Of a stretch of DNA of 64,000 bases, positions 6,552-14,793 are shown one piece after another. A model generated the notes under the pieces. The model had not been told where the DNA came from and did no database searches. It was given only the letters and a program-made list of their open reading frames with translations. The stretch covers positions 1,798,001-1,862,000 of the forward strand of contig NZ_CP139965.1 of the NCBI RefSeq assembly GCF_034424375.1. The letters are read 5' to 3'. The translations under genes and the position numbers were made by a program. Position 1 is the first letter of the stretch. Each line of letters starts with the position of its first letter. This stretch comes from Paraburkholderia kururiensis. GTDB lineage: Bacteria; Pseudomonadota; Gammaproteobacteria; Burkholderiales; Burkholderiaceae.

Positions 6552-8166
6552 CGCCGTGCGCCATACGCAGAATCCGGATGCCGAGGTGTTCGCCCACCGT
6601 GACGAGTTCGCCGTAACCGATAGTCTGGCCGTGCGTGACGAGCTTCAGCTGCGCGTCGGCCACGGGCGTGGGCAGCTCCAGCACGTAGCCGGGCCGCAAC
6701 GCGCAGAGCTGCGAAAGCGGCAGCGCGACGGTATCCACTTCGAACTGGACCGGCAGATCCAGCTCGCCGATTTCGATCGGGTTCTGCGCCTGATCGTCGG
6801 CGAGCGCGTCGTCGGCGCGCACGGGGTCCAGTTCGTCGGACATGGTCGGCTCCTTCGTGATGACTAGCGTGTGCCCGTCGAATTGCGCGGGCGCGTGCAG
6901 ACGGATGAGGCCAGGCGTGCCCCAGGCGGCGGTCGCGAGGGCGGCGCCGGCGGTGTGAGGGTCGCTCGGGCGGGTGGGGTCGGCGAATGCGGGCTGCGCT
7001 GCCGGCATCTGGCCGGATGCGGGGCGAGCGCCGTCTGCCGTTGCCACGTTGCGTGCGGCCCGCGCGGCGCCGGCAAGCAGCGGTGCAAGGCTTGGCGCGA
7101 ACGCGCGCAGCAGCACGTCGCCGGGCGCGAGCGCCCGCAGCGTTTCGATGGAAAGACGGCGTGCGCCCAGCACGAGCCGGCCCGGCACGCGCAACTCGCC
7201 GAGCCTTGCGCGCAGCGCGGCATGGGCATCGAGCGAAACGTTCGCGCTTTCGTCGGCGTTGCGGCCGACTTCCAGCATGGCCGGCAGGCCGCGGCGCGCA
7301 AGCGCCGTCATATGCGCCGCGTGCGCCTGTTCGAGCACTGCGACGAGCGCCGGCGTGAGCGCCATCTGCGCGACGATGCGGCGACCGTCGAGCGTCAAGG
7401 CCAACGTGACGCAGGCCGCCTGCGCGTCGCTTGCGAGCAGGCCGCGCGTGAGCCGCACGACATGCAGGTCGCCCAGCCCCAACGCGGCCACGCGCCGAAA
7501 CAGCGGCTCCAGCAGCACGCCGAGAATCGCGGTGCGCAGGGCGCGGTCGCTGTCGGCGGATGCGGACGTAGCCGCGCGTGCCGGCGACGCAGCAATGGCC
7601 AGCGCAGGATGCGCGGCGAGATCGAACGCGACGTGCAACGGACCCGCGGCGTGTGCGAGTTCGAGCACGCCGGGCATGTCGAACGACGCGGCCAACGCCT
7701 GCGCGGACAGATCGCGCGGCGCGACGCCTTCCACCGTCGCCTGCCAGTCCGCGACGCCCAGTGCATGACGCAGCACGACAGGCGTGCGCGCATCGCACAG
7801 CACGCGCGACGCACGCGCGGCTATGTGGGCGACGGGGCGCAGCGGCAGGCGGTGCGGCGCATCGTCCGAAGCTGAGTGCGCGTCCGCGCCGGCCGTCGCG
7901 CCTCGCCCCGGGTCGGGCTGATTCTGAGCCCCATTCCCGGCTCCATCCGCAGGCCCATTCCCAGGCACATTGGCCCCATAACGCACACGTGCCGGCTGCC
8001 CGGTCTCGTGCACCGTGCGCGGCGCCGCCTCCAGGTGGGGCTCGCCGGCCGGCAGTTCAGCAGTCAGATGGCCCATGCAGTGTGGCCGCACAAGGCGGGC
8101 GCGTTCGTCGAGCGTTGAGGGTTGCGCCGCTGCAAGGCGAGCAAGACGTGAAGGCGTGACGCTCAC
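6535..8166 (-). CDS. hrcQ: T3SS cytoplasmic sorting-platform protein SctQ (SpoA domain)
   Basis: The chosen start is a GTG at 8166 that overlaps the hpaP stop as GTGA, giving 543 residues. The C-terminal 75 residues (about 465-540) form a SpoA/FliN-like domain with 'LDLPVQFEVDTVALPLSQL' and 'ELVTVGEHLGIRIL'. The long N-terminal part is Ala-rich and poorly conserved, as in other HrcQ proteins of this family. SctQ builds the cytoplasmic pods that link the ATPase complex to the membrane rings. Some clusters split it into HrcQa and HrcQb; here it is one gene. A start 12 codons upstream is possible but would overlap hpaP more. Confidence 0.9.
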   Translation of the reverse strand: MSVTPSRLARLAAAQPSTLDERARLVRPHCMGHLTAELPAGEPHLEAAPRTVHETGQPARVRYGANVPGNGPADGAGNGAQNQPDPGRGATAGADAHSASDDAPHRLPLRPVAHIAARASRVLCDARTPVVLRHALGVADWQATVEGVAPRDLSAQALAASFDMPGVLELAHAAGPLHVAFDLAAHPALAIAASPARAATSASADSDRALRTAILGVLLEPLFRRVAALGLGDLHVVRLTRGLLASDAQAACVTLALTLDGRRIVAQMALTPALVAVLEQAHAAHMTALARRGLPAMLEVGRNADESANVSLDAHAALRARLGELRVPGRLVLGARRLSIETLRALAPGDVLLRAFAPSLAPLLAGAARAARNVATADGARPASGQMPAAQPAFADPTRPSDPHTAGAALATAAWGTPGLIRLHAPAQFDGHTLVITKEPTMSDELDPVRADDALADDQAQNPIEIGELDLPVQFEVDTVALPLSQLCALRPGYVLELPTPVADAQLKLVTHGQTIGYGELVTVGEHLGIRILRMAHGDGPVQ

Positions 8167-8864
8167 CAGACCGAAAGCTCGATGTCGCGCGGCGTGCCCC
8201 ACGCGCGCAGCAACTGGTCCAGTTCGCGCTCGAGCAGCGCACTGTGCTGCAACAGTAGCTGCTTCGTATCGGCGTCCGGCGTATCGAACCGAAGCGAAAG
8301 CCTGAAACGCGAAAGCGAAAGATACAGCGTGGTGTCGGGCAGGATGGCGCGGTCAAGCGGCATCTGCACTTCCCAGTTGCCCGCGTCGCCAATGGCCTGG
8401 TCGCTCGCGAAGGCGGCCACTTCGGTGGCGAGCGATGTGGCCAGTTCGAGGAAGTGGCTCTGCGTGCGGAACATCGAATCGACGATGGGCAGCGTGACGT
8501 GCGCCAGCCGCTCGGGCAAGAGGTCGTCGCTCGTGGGCGGCGCAGCGTTGCTGTGGCCCGCGAGGGGCGAGCCCGCGTCGGCACCGCGTGCGCTGCCGGC
8601 GTTGTCGGCTGCGCCGTCTTGCGTGTCGTCGCCCGTGGGCTGGCCGTACGCGGACGTGTCGTGGCGCTCTGCCGCGCTCGTGTCGCCCGACGCGCCCGCA
8701 TCGCGGCCCGGCGGTTTTCGCGCGCGCACGCGGCGGGCGAGTGTGGCGTAGTCGAAGCGCCTCGCGCGCGCATCGTCAGGCAGCGGCTGCGGTTCGGCGT
8801 CGCCTGGAATGATGCGCAGCGGTCGGGACTCGATGTGGGCCATGAGCGTGGTGAGCGCGATCAC
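8163..8864 (-). CDS. hpaP: HpaP/HpaC-type T3SS substrate-specificity switch protein
   Basis: This 233-residue protein lies between hrcV and hrcQ, the locus of HpaC in Xanthomonas and HpaP in Ralstonia. Residues 1 to about 115 are hydrophilic and disordered. The rest folds into a compact domain with 'VQMPLDRAILPDTTLYLSLS' and 'LSLRFDTPDADTKQLLLQHS', matching the conserved C-terminal part of this family. These proteins bind the cytoplasmic domain of SctU and switch secretion from early to late substrates. The frame begins at GTG 8864; an internal ATG at 8843 is an alternative and neither has a good ribosome binding site. Confidence 0.8.
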   Translation of the reverse strand: MIALTTLMAHIESRPLRIIPGDAEPQPLPDDARARRFDYATLARRVRARKPPGRDAGASGDTSAAERHDTSAYGQPTGDDTQDGAADNAGSARGADAGSPLAGHSNAAPPTSDDLLPERLAHVTLPIVDSMFRTQSHFLELATSLATEVAAFASDQAIGDAGNWEVQMPLDRAILPDTTLYLSLSRFRLSLRFDTPDADTKQLLLQHSALLERELDQLLRAWGTPRDIELSVW

Positions 8865-8872
8865 ATGCGCGG

Positions 8873-11047
8873 TCAGATCGTGACGCGGCCGAGCGGTTGC
8901 AGCTCGACGTGTTCACCCAGCTCCTGGTACGAATACACCGAGAGCCAGTTGAGCCGCGCCTCGATCATGCGGCGCACGTAGCGGCGAATGTCCATCGACG
9001 TGACGAGCGCCACGCCTTCGCGCGGCACCTGGCCCACGAACGACTGGATCTTGTCGATGAGGTAGTTGGCCTCGTCGGGCGGCAGCGCGAGGAAGTTGCC
9101 GGTGGGCGTCTGCTTGATGGCCTGGCGGATGTGCTGCTCCACGGGCAGGTCGAACAGCACGGCCGGCAACTGGCGCGCGCCGCCCGCCGCGCGATGCGCG
9201 AGAAAGCGCGCGAGGTCGCCGCGCACGTACTCCGTGAGCATCAGCATGTCTTTCTCTTTCGCGCCCCACACGATCAGGCTTTCCAGAATGTTGCGGATGT
9301 TGCGGATAGGCACCTGCTCTTCGAGCAGGCGGCGCAGCACGTCGGCAATGCGCTGCGGCGGCAGCACCTTCTGCACCTCGGCGACGAGGCCCGGGTAGTC
9401 GGTGTTCTGCTGGTCGAGAATCCACTGCACTTCCTGAATGCCGAGGAACAGCGAGGCGTGGCGGCGCAACATCGCGACCGACGCATGCGCGATGACCTGC
9501 TCCGCGCGCCACGCCTGGGCCTTCGCGGGCAGCGCCTTTTCGTCGATCCAGTACGTAGGGCCCGGGCCGCCGTCGAGACCGGCGCGTTGCTCCGCGCGTT
9601 CGCGCAGCGTGGCGAGTTCGGCCGCGGTGAGTTCGCCTTTGGGCGTAGCGGCATTGTTCGGCGCGGCGGCCTGGACGTGGCCGGCGCCGTTGGCTATGCC
9701 GCTCTCCGCACCACTGCTCGCATTCACCGCTTTCAGCTTCGCCGGCTCCGGCAGCATCACCTTGCCCGCGGGCAATTCGAACGAGCAGTACGGCACGTCG
9801 TGCATCAGCAGCTCGCAGGTGGAGGGTGCGAGCGCGTCGCTCGTCCACATCGTGATGCCGGGAAACGGCAAACCCAGATACTCCTGGAGCTTGCTGCGCT
9901 CCGCTTCGAACGAGGTGTCGAGCGCCGCGGTGGAAAGCCGCGCCACGAGGTCCGGCGCGATGCGCACGCCGAGCGGGCAGGCGAACTGCGGCGGGCGCGC
10001 CAGAATGGCCGGCACGTCCACCTTCGAGCCGGCGCGCTGCATCGCGTTGACGGTCTCGGTGGCATGCGAAGCCGACGCGGGCCGCTTCTTGCCGAGGCGC
10101 CACGCGCAGAACGCGAGCGTGCCCGAAAGCAGCAGGAACAATGCGGTCGGAAAGCCCGGCACTGCCGCGAAACCGACCAGCAGCAGGCTCGCGAAGTAGA
10201 GCGCGCGGGCGCTCGTGGACAACTGACGGCCAATCTCGTCGCCGAGCGAAAGCTGTTTCGCCTCGCGCTCGTCGGCCACGCGCGTAATCATGATGCCGGC
10301 CGCGACCGAGAGCAGCAGCGACGGAATCTGCGAGACCATCGCGTCGCCCACCGAAAGAATCGAGAACCGGTTCGCGGCCTCGCCCGCCGACATGTCGTGA
10401 TACGCCACGCCCACCGCGATGCCGGCCACGATGTTGATGAGCGTGATGATGAGCCCCGCAATGGCGTCGCCCTTCACGAACTTCATGGCGCCGTCCATGC
10501 CGCCGTGCAGCTGGCTTTCCACGGCGAGCGTCGCGCGTTTTCTGCGCGCTTCTTCGGGCGTGATGATGTTGGCACGCAGGTCGGCGTCGATGCTCATCTG
10601 CTTGCCCGGCAGCGCGTCCAGCGTGAACCGCGCGCCCACTTCGGCCACGCGCTCGGAGCCTTTCGCGATCACGATGAACTGCACCGTCGTGATGATCACG
10701 AACACCACGAGCCCCACCACGAGGTTGCCGCCCACCACGAGTTCGCCGAAGCTTTCGATGATGTGGCCCGCGTCCGCATGCAAGAGGATCGACTTCGTGG
10801 ACGCGATGTTGAGCGAGAGCCGGTAGAGCGTCGTGAAGAGCAGCAGCGACGGAAACACCGAAAGCGACACCACGCTCGGCACGTACATGGTGATCATCAG
10901 GAGCGTCACGCTGATCGTGATGTTCACGGCGAGCAGCACGTCGATCAGCTCGGGCGGCAGCGGCAGGATCATGAGCGAGATGATCGCCACCACCAGCATC
11001 GCGATGCCGATTTCGCCGCCTGCGGGCAGCTTCAGGGTCTTGAACAT
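8873..11047 (-). CDS. hrcV: T3SS export gate protein SctV
   Basis: The 724-residue protein has about eight N-terminal membrane helices (to about residue 330) followed by a large cytoplasmic domain, the layout of SctV/FlhA. Conserved stretches include 'ADLRANIITPEEARRKRATL', 'ESQLHGGMDGAMKFVKGDA' and 'AGIAVGVAYHDMSAGEAANR'. The cytoplasmic part forms a nonameric ring that receives chaperone-substrate complexes. Start ATG 11047 follows a GGAG site. It is 18 bases downstream of hrcU. An Ala/Asn-rich insert near residues 440-465 replaces a variable linker. Assignment is certain. Confidence 0.97.
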   Translation of the reverse strand: MFKTLKLPAGGEIGIAMLVVAIISLMILPLPPELIDVLLAVNITISVTLLMITMYVPSVVSLSVFPSLLLFTTLYRLSLNIASTKSILLHADAGHIIESFGELVVGGNLVVGLVVFVIITTVQFIVIAKGSERVAEVGARFTLDALPGKQMSIDADLRANIITPEEARRKRATLAVESQLHGGMDGAMKFVKGDAIAGLIITLINIVAGIAVGVAYHDMSAGEAANRFSILSVGDAMVSQIPSLLLSVAAGIMITRVADEREAKQLSLGDEIGRQLSTSARALYFASLLLVGFAAVPGFPTALFLLLSGTLAFCAWRLGKKRPASASHATETVNAMQRAGSKVDVPAILARPPQFACPLGVRIAPDLVARLSTAALDTSFEAERSKLQEYLGLPFPGITMWTSDALAPSTCELLMHDVPYCSFELPAGKVMLPEPAKLKAVNASSGAESGIANGAGHVQAAAPNNAATPKGELTAAELATLRERAEQRAGLDGGPGPTYWIDEKALPAKAQAWRAEQVIAHASVAMLRRHASLFLGIQEVQWILDQQNTDYPGLVAEVQKVLPPQRIADVLRRLLEEQVPIRNIRNILESLIVWGAKEKDMLMLTEYVRGDLARFLAHRAAGGARQLPAVLFDLPVEQHIRQAIKQTPTGNFLALPPDEANYLIDKIQSFVGQVPREGVALVTSMDIRRYVRRMIEARLNWLSVYSYQELGEHVELQPLGRVTI

Positions 11048-11065
11048 GCTGCTTCTCCGTGAGCG

Positions 11066-12142
11066 TCAGTTCGGCAACGCGCTGCCTGTTTCAGGCTTCT
11101 TCGCGGCGAGCGCGTCCACCCAGCGCAGAATCGCGGCCACCGTTTCGAACAGTTCTTCGGGAATGGGCTCGTCGAGCGCGACCTTGTACAGCGCGCGCGC
11201 CACCGGCGGATTGCCGATGATGGGCACGTTGGCGTCCTGCGCGAAGCGCCGCAACTGCGCGGCCTGTTCGTCCATGCCCTTGGCGATGACGAGCGGCAGC
11301 GGATGCTCGTCGGGCGCATAGCGGATCGCCACCGCGTAGTGCGTGGGGTTCACGATCATCGCGTTGGCGAGCGTCACGCGCTGCTGCGGCGCCGCGGCGG
11401 TCATCAATTCGCGCGCGAGCCGCTTGCGCTCGCCCTTGATCTTCGGGTCGCCTTCCTGCTGCTTGTACTCGCGCTTCACTTCGTCTTTCGACATGCGCAT
11501 GCGCCGCATGAACATGAAGCTTTGCAGCTTGACGTCGGCCGCGCCGATCACGACGAACACCGCCGCCGCGATCAGGCAGAGCTTCACGAGCAGGCTCCAG
11601 AGCATGGTGGAAAGCTCGGGCAGCGGCTGATAGAGCGAGCCCACCATGAGCGGCAGCATCCAGCGAATCGTGAGCCACATCACGGCGCCGACGATGGCCG
11701 CCTTGATGACCATCTTCACGAGTTCGATGATGGTGCGCATCGAGAAGATGCGCTTCAGGCCCGCCATCGGGCTCGCGTTCTGGATGTTGGGCACCACGGG
11801 CTTGGTCGCGATCTGGAAGCCCACTTGCGGAATGAGCGCGGCCACGCCCGCCGCTGCGGCCACCGCAACGCAGGGCACGACCACGAGCAGGGTGGCGCCG
11901 CCGATCTTGTAGAGCCGCGTCACGAGCGCGGGCAGCGAGTGGTCGCCGGAAACGAAATCGAGCGTGAGCGTGACGATGCTGCGAAACGCGCCCGCGAAGA
12001 CGCCCGCCGCGAGCAGCAGCGTGCCGGCCACGGCGACCATCACGATGGCATCGACGAGGTCCGTGCTCTTCGAGACCTGGCCGTCCCGGCGTGCGTCGCG
12101 CAGCCGCTTCGATGTGGGTTTCTCGGTCTTTTCCTCGCTCAT
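11066..12142 (-). CDS. hrcU: T3SS autoproteolytic switch protein SctU
   Basis: ATG at 12142 gives 358 residues beginning MSEEKTEKPTSKRLRDARRD, the standard SctU/FlhB opening. Four membrane helices occupy about 30-215. The cytoplasmic domain contains the autocleavage site N265-P266-T267-H268 within 'AMIVNPTHYAVAIRYAPDE'. Cleavage between Asn and Pro is needed for the switch between early and late substrates, with HpaP. It is the first gene of the long minus-strand operon and has a hrpII promoter 85-145 bases upstream. An upstream in-frame extension is disregarded because it runs through the promoter. Confidence 0.97.
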   Translation of the reverse strand: MSEEKTEKPTSKRLRDARRDGQVSKSTDLVDAIVMVAVAGTLLLAAGVFAGAFRSIVTLTLDFVSGDHSLPALVTRLYKIGGATLLVVVPCVAVAAAAGVAALIPQVGFQIATKPVVPNIQNASPMAGLKRIFSMRTIIELVKMVIKAAIVGAVMWLTIRWMLPLMVGSLYQPLPELSTMLWSLLVKLCLIAAAVFVVIGAADVKLQSFMFMRRMRMSKDEVKREYKQQEGDPKIKGERKRLARELMTAAAPQQRVTLANAMIVNPTHYAVAIRYAPDEHPLPLVIAKGMDEQAAQLRRFAQDANVPIIGNPPVARALYKVALDEPIPEELFETVAAILRWVDALAAKKPETGSALPN

Positions 12143-12226
12143 TGCCTTGTGCTCTCGCCCATGATGCCGGCAGCTCTGCCAGGCCCGACAGGCCCGACAG
12201 GCGCACGCCATGTGCGCCGACATTCG

Positions 12227-12287
12227 ACGATATCGGCTGCGTCCGGCGCAGGTGCGGGCGAAGCGAAGCGGCTCGCGGGGAAGCGAA
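12227..12287 (-). promoter_or_regulatory. hrpII box promoter of the hrcU-hpaA operon
   Basis: On the minus strand TTCG at 12287-12284 and TTCG at 12267-12264 are separated by 16 bases. TATCGT at 12232-12227 follows after 31 bases, a full match to the YANNNT hexamer. The predicted start near 12220 leaves a leader of about 80 bases to hrcU. The box lies in the 215-base gap between hrcU and the divergent hydrolase gene. Confidence 0.82.
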
Positions 12288-12357
12288 GGGGCGGGGAGCA
12301 TGCGCGGGCGTGGCCGGACGATACTGAGGTTTCCCGCACCCGCCTCGCGCACTCACC

Positions 12358-13362
12358 ATGACGGAGCGCACCGTGAGATGGACCACCGTTGTCGCGATCC
12401 TGCTCGGGCTGATGGCCGTGCCTGTGCCTGGGTTGGCCGCCCAGGTCGGCTTCGAAGTGGTCCGGATACCGAACGGAGCGCAGCCGCCGCTCACAGCAGG
12501 CATCTGGTATCCGACCGATGCGCCGGCCACGTCGCATTCCGTGGGCGAACTCACGCAGGTTGTCGCGCCCGATGCGCCGCTGGCCGGTGACCGTCTGCCG
12601 CTGGTGGTGCTGTCGCATGGCGGCGGGGGCTGGTATGGCGGCCATTACGACACCGCGCTCGCGCTGGCTCACGCGGGTTTCGTCGCGGCCGCGGTCAGTC
12701 ACGCCGGTGACACCGTCGACGACCAGAGCGGCGTCCTGCAACTTTGGCGCCGTCCTGAACAGCTACACCGCCTGATCGATTACATGCTCGACACGTGGCA
12801 CGGGCACGAACGGCTGGACGGCACCCGCATCGGCGCGTTCGGTTTTTCCAACGGCGGCTTCACTGTGCTGGTAGCCGCGGGCGGCGTACCGGACCTCTCC
12901 ACCATTGCCCCGTTTTGCGAAGTCCACGCCGGGCAGGACCTGTGCGAGGCGCTGCGGCATGCCGGCGTCGATCTCCGTTTCGCGGCCGACGTGCCGGCGC
13001 GGGCATGGGTGCACGATCCGCGCATTCGTGCTGCAGTCGTGGCCGCGCCTTCGTTTGGCTTCGCCTTCGGTCGCGCAGGCCTGTGCGGCGTTAGTGTGCC
13101 GGTTCAGCTCTGGAGCGCCGCCGACGATCGTCATCAGCCGCATCCGTATTACGACGAGCCGGTGCGAGACGACTTGCCGCGCGCGCCCGACTATCACCTC
13201 GTGGCCGACGCAGGCCACTACGACTTCCTGCCGCCGTGCGATGCGCGCCTTTCCCGCATGCGGCCCGCGCTCTGCAACAGTCTGCCGGGGTTCGACCGCG
13301 CGGCGTTCCATGATCGATTCAACGCCGACGTGGTGCGGTTTTTCAGGACCATGCTTCCGTAG
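12358..13362 (+). CDS. Secreted alpha/beta hydrolase (dienelactone hydrolase/PAF-acetylhydrolase-like)
   Basis: The 334-residue protein begins with a Sec signal peptide (about 1-27: TVVAILLGLMAVPVPGLAAQ). The alpha/beta-hydrolase nucleophile elbow GFSNGG places Ser164. The oxyanion-region motif SHGGGGWYGG lies at about 85-94, and the likely catalytic His287 is in DAGHYDFLP. Two cysteine pairs near 190-240 fit an exported protein. It resembles the predicted dienelactone hydrolase group, which also includes lipid and polymer esterases; the substrate is unknown. It is wedged between the two divergent hrp transcription units, on the same strand as hrpB1, with 318 bases separating it from that gene. 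No hrpII box was found for it. Confidence 0.8.
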   Translation: MTERTVRWTTVVAILLGLMAVPVPGLAAQVGFEVVRIPNGAQPPLTAGIWYPTDAPATSHSVGELTQVVAPDAPLAGDRLPLVVLSHGGGGWYGGHYDTALALAHAGFVAAAVSHAGDTVDDQSGVLQLWRRPEQLHRLIDYMLDTWHGHERLDGTRIGAFGFSNGGFTVLVAAGGVPDLSTIAPFCEVHAGQDLCEALRHAGVDLRFAADVPARAWVHDPRIRAAVVAAPSFGFAFGRAGLCGVSVPVQLWSAADDRHQPHPYYDEPVRDDLPRAPDYHLVADAGHYDFLPPCDARLSRMRPALCNSLPGFDRAAFHDRFNADVVRFFRTMLP

Positions 13363-13487
13363 CGAACGGCGGGTTGCGCGGCCGTGGCCGTCGCCTGTTG
13401 CGCTGCGGCCCGTCGCGACTCGGGCTTCGTTGTTGCCCTGCCGTTGCTCAGCTGTGTACCCGCGCTTTGTACCCGCTGCGTACCCGC

Positions 13488-13549
13488 TTCGCACCCGTTG
13501 CGCTCGCTTCGCGTCGCTGCCGCTCCTGTGGGACCGCGCTGCGTATTGT
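13488..13549 (+). promoter_or_regulatory. hrpII box promoter of the hrpB1-hrcT operon
   Basis: TTCG at 13488-13491 and TTCG at 13508-13511 have a 16-base spacer. TATTGT at 13544-13549 follows after 32 bases and fits YANNNT fully. Transcription would start near 13556, inside the first copy of the 17-bp tandem repeat. The rest of the gap between the hydrolase and hrpB1 (13363-13487) shows no gene. Confidence 0.83.
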
Positions 13550-13550
13550 G

Positions 13551-13617
13551 GCGTGAACCATTGGTGGGCGTGAACCATTGGTGAGCGTGAACCATTGGTG
13601 GGCGTGAACCATTGTGG
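13551..13617 (+). repeat. Four tandem 17-bp repeats in the hrpB1 leader
   Basis: The unit gcgtgaaccattggtgg is repeated head to tail at 13551-13567, 13568-13584 (last base a), 13585-13601 and 13602-13617 (one base shorter). Each unit contains the near-palindrome ACCATTGGT. The array starts directly after the predicted -10 hexamer and ends 63 bases before the hrpB1 ATG, so it would be transcribed as leader RNA. Confidence 0.9.
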
Positions 13618-13680
13618 CGGTGGCTCGACCCATCGCGCCGCATCGTGCTCTTCTTTCACCCTGTGCAGGAGCCTTTCGAC

Positions 13681-14265
13681 ATGAGCGTGACCTCGCCGAA
13701 CTATCTCAACTGCAGTCCGGACATCGTCGGTGGGCTGATCGAGACCGTCTCGACTGCGCTGCTTTCGAATTTCCCGAAAGTGGAAGCGGACCCCTACGAC
13801 ATCGAACTCGTGCTGGACGCCTTGCGCGTGCTGCGTCCGAAGGTGGCGGAGATCGACACCTTCGAGGGCATCATCCACATGACGCGCGGCCACTGGGACG
13901 ACGCCGTGCGCGTGTTTTCGCGCGTGGTGGAGAACGCGCCGCACTTCGCGTATGCGAAGGCGCTGCTCGCGTTCTGCCTCTCGGTGAAGGGTGACCCCAA
14001 CTGGCGCCAGAGCGCGACCGAGGCCGTGCAGGCCAACCCGAGCCGCGACACGCAGAAGCTCGTGCGCGCGCTGGAGGCGCGTGAAGATCTGCTCGAAGCG
14101 GTGCGCAAGCATCGCAACGGCGCGCCGCTCGAAATTCCGCTGTCGGTCACCACCTTGAACGACGACGAGGAAGAGAGCGCCACGACGGCCAGCCATCAGC
14201 AGAGCGTGCGCCAGCCGCAGGACCCGCTCGCGCAGCAGGGCTACCAGGGCTATCTGCGCGCGTGA
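13681..14265 (+). CDS. hrpB1: HrpB1/HrpK family T3SS protein
   Basis: The 194-residue protein (MSVTSPNYLNCSPDIVGGLI) is helical with TPR-like organisation, visible in 'FEGIIHMTRGHWDDAVRVFS' and 'APHFAYAKALLAFCLSVKGD'. This is the HrpB1 family of Xanthomonas (HrpK in Ralstonia), reported there as a peptidoglycan-binding periplasmic T3SS protein needed for pilus assembly. No classical signal peptide is seen. It is first in the plus-strand operon, with hrpB2 starting 142 bases later. The C-terminal 30 residues are polar and Gln/Ser-rich. Identification by family resemblance is secure. Confidence 0.9.
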   Translation: MSVTSPNYLNCSPDIVGGLIETVSTALLSNFPKVEADPYDIELVLDALRVLRPKVAEIDTFEGIIHMTRGHWDDAVRVFSRVVENAPHFAYAKALLAFCLSVKGDPNWRQSATEAVQANPSRDTQKLVRALEAREDLLEAVRKHRNGAPLEIPLSVTTLNDDEEESATTASHQQSVRQPQDPLAQQGYQGYLRA

Positions 14266-14407
14266 ATGGGCGTGAATGGGCGCGAGCGCGCGACGGCATG
14301 GACGGCATCAGGCCCGGCCCCATCGCATGCGATGACGGCCGGTGGCACCTGATCGCACGCGGTGGCACGCGGCGGCATGACGGCAACCTTCCCGCGGGAG
14401 AGAAGCA

Positions 14408-14791
14408 ATGAGCGTATCGGTGACGGCAAAGCAGGTGGAAAGCGCGCTGCAGGCCACCCAGCAGGCGAGCGACCCGTCGCTCGCGCAGCAAGGCGAGAAG
14501 TTCAGTTCGATGATGAAGAACCACCGCATGGCGAAGCCCGAGCACGCGGACGGCGAGAACACCAACGTGGTGTCGAAGCTCGTGGCCGCGCAGGACGCGG
14601 AGATCCAGCAGTCGGTCAACGACGTCGTGCAGTTCTCGCAGCAGGCCCCGCAGATGTCGATGAACGAGATCATGGCCGCCACGACGAAGATGACGCTCGA
14701 AATGGCGAGCACGCAACTCGACATGGAAGCGAAGATGGGCGTGGTGGACTCGTCGAAGTCCGCCATCGAAACGCTGATGAAGAACCAGTAG
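14408..14791 (+). CDS. hrpB2: T3SS inner-rod protein HrpB2 (SctI)
   Basis: The 127-residue protein (MSVSVTAKQVESALQATQQA) is helical, Met/Gln-rich and ends with 'DSSKSAIETLMKNQ'. It matches HrpB2, the early secreted inner-rod subunit that connects the export gate to the pilus. A GGGAGAGAAG ribosome binding site lies just before the ATG. It is followed by hrcJ after two bases, a common hrp arrangement. In Xanthomonas HrpB2 export is suppressed by HpaC after the switch, linking it to hpaP and hrcU in this window. Confidence 0.9.
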   Translation: MSVSVTAKQVESALQATQQASDPSLAQQGEKFSSMMKNHRMAKPEHADGENTNVVSKLVAAQDAEIQQSVNDVVQFSQQAPQMSMNEIMAATTKMTLEMASTQLDMEAKMGVVDSSKSAIETLMKNQ

Positions 14792-14793
14792 CC

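Noticed and set aside
8897..11062. 721-residue open frame on the plus strand
   Set aside because: It lies wholly opposite hrcV, is extremely rich in Arg, His, Gln and Ala, and matches no family; it is the typical antisense shadow of a GC-rich gene.
12143..12357. A hrpII box for the hydrolase gene on the plus strand
   Set aside because: No TTCG-N16-TTCG occurs in plus orientation here; the only box is the one facing hrcU.
13551..13617. CRISPR-like array
   Set aside because: The 17-bp units are contiguous with no spacers and there are no cas genes; they are a simple tandem repeat.
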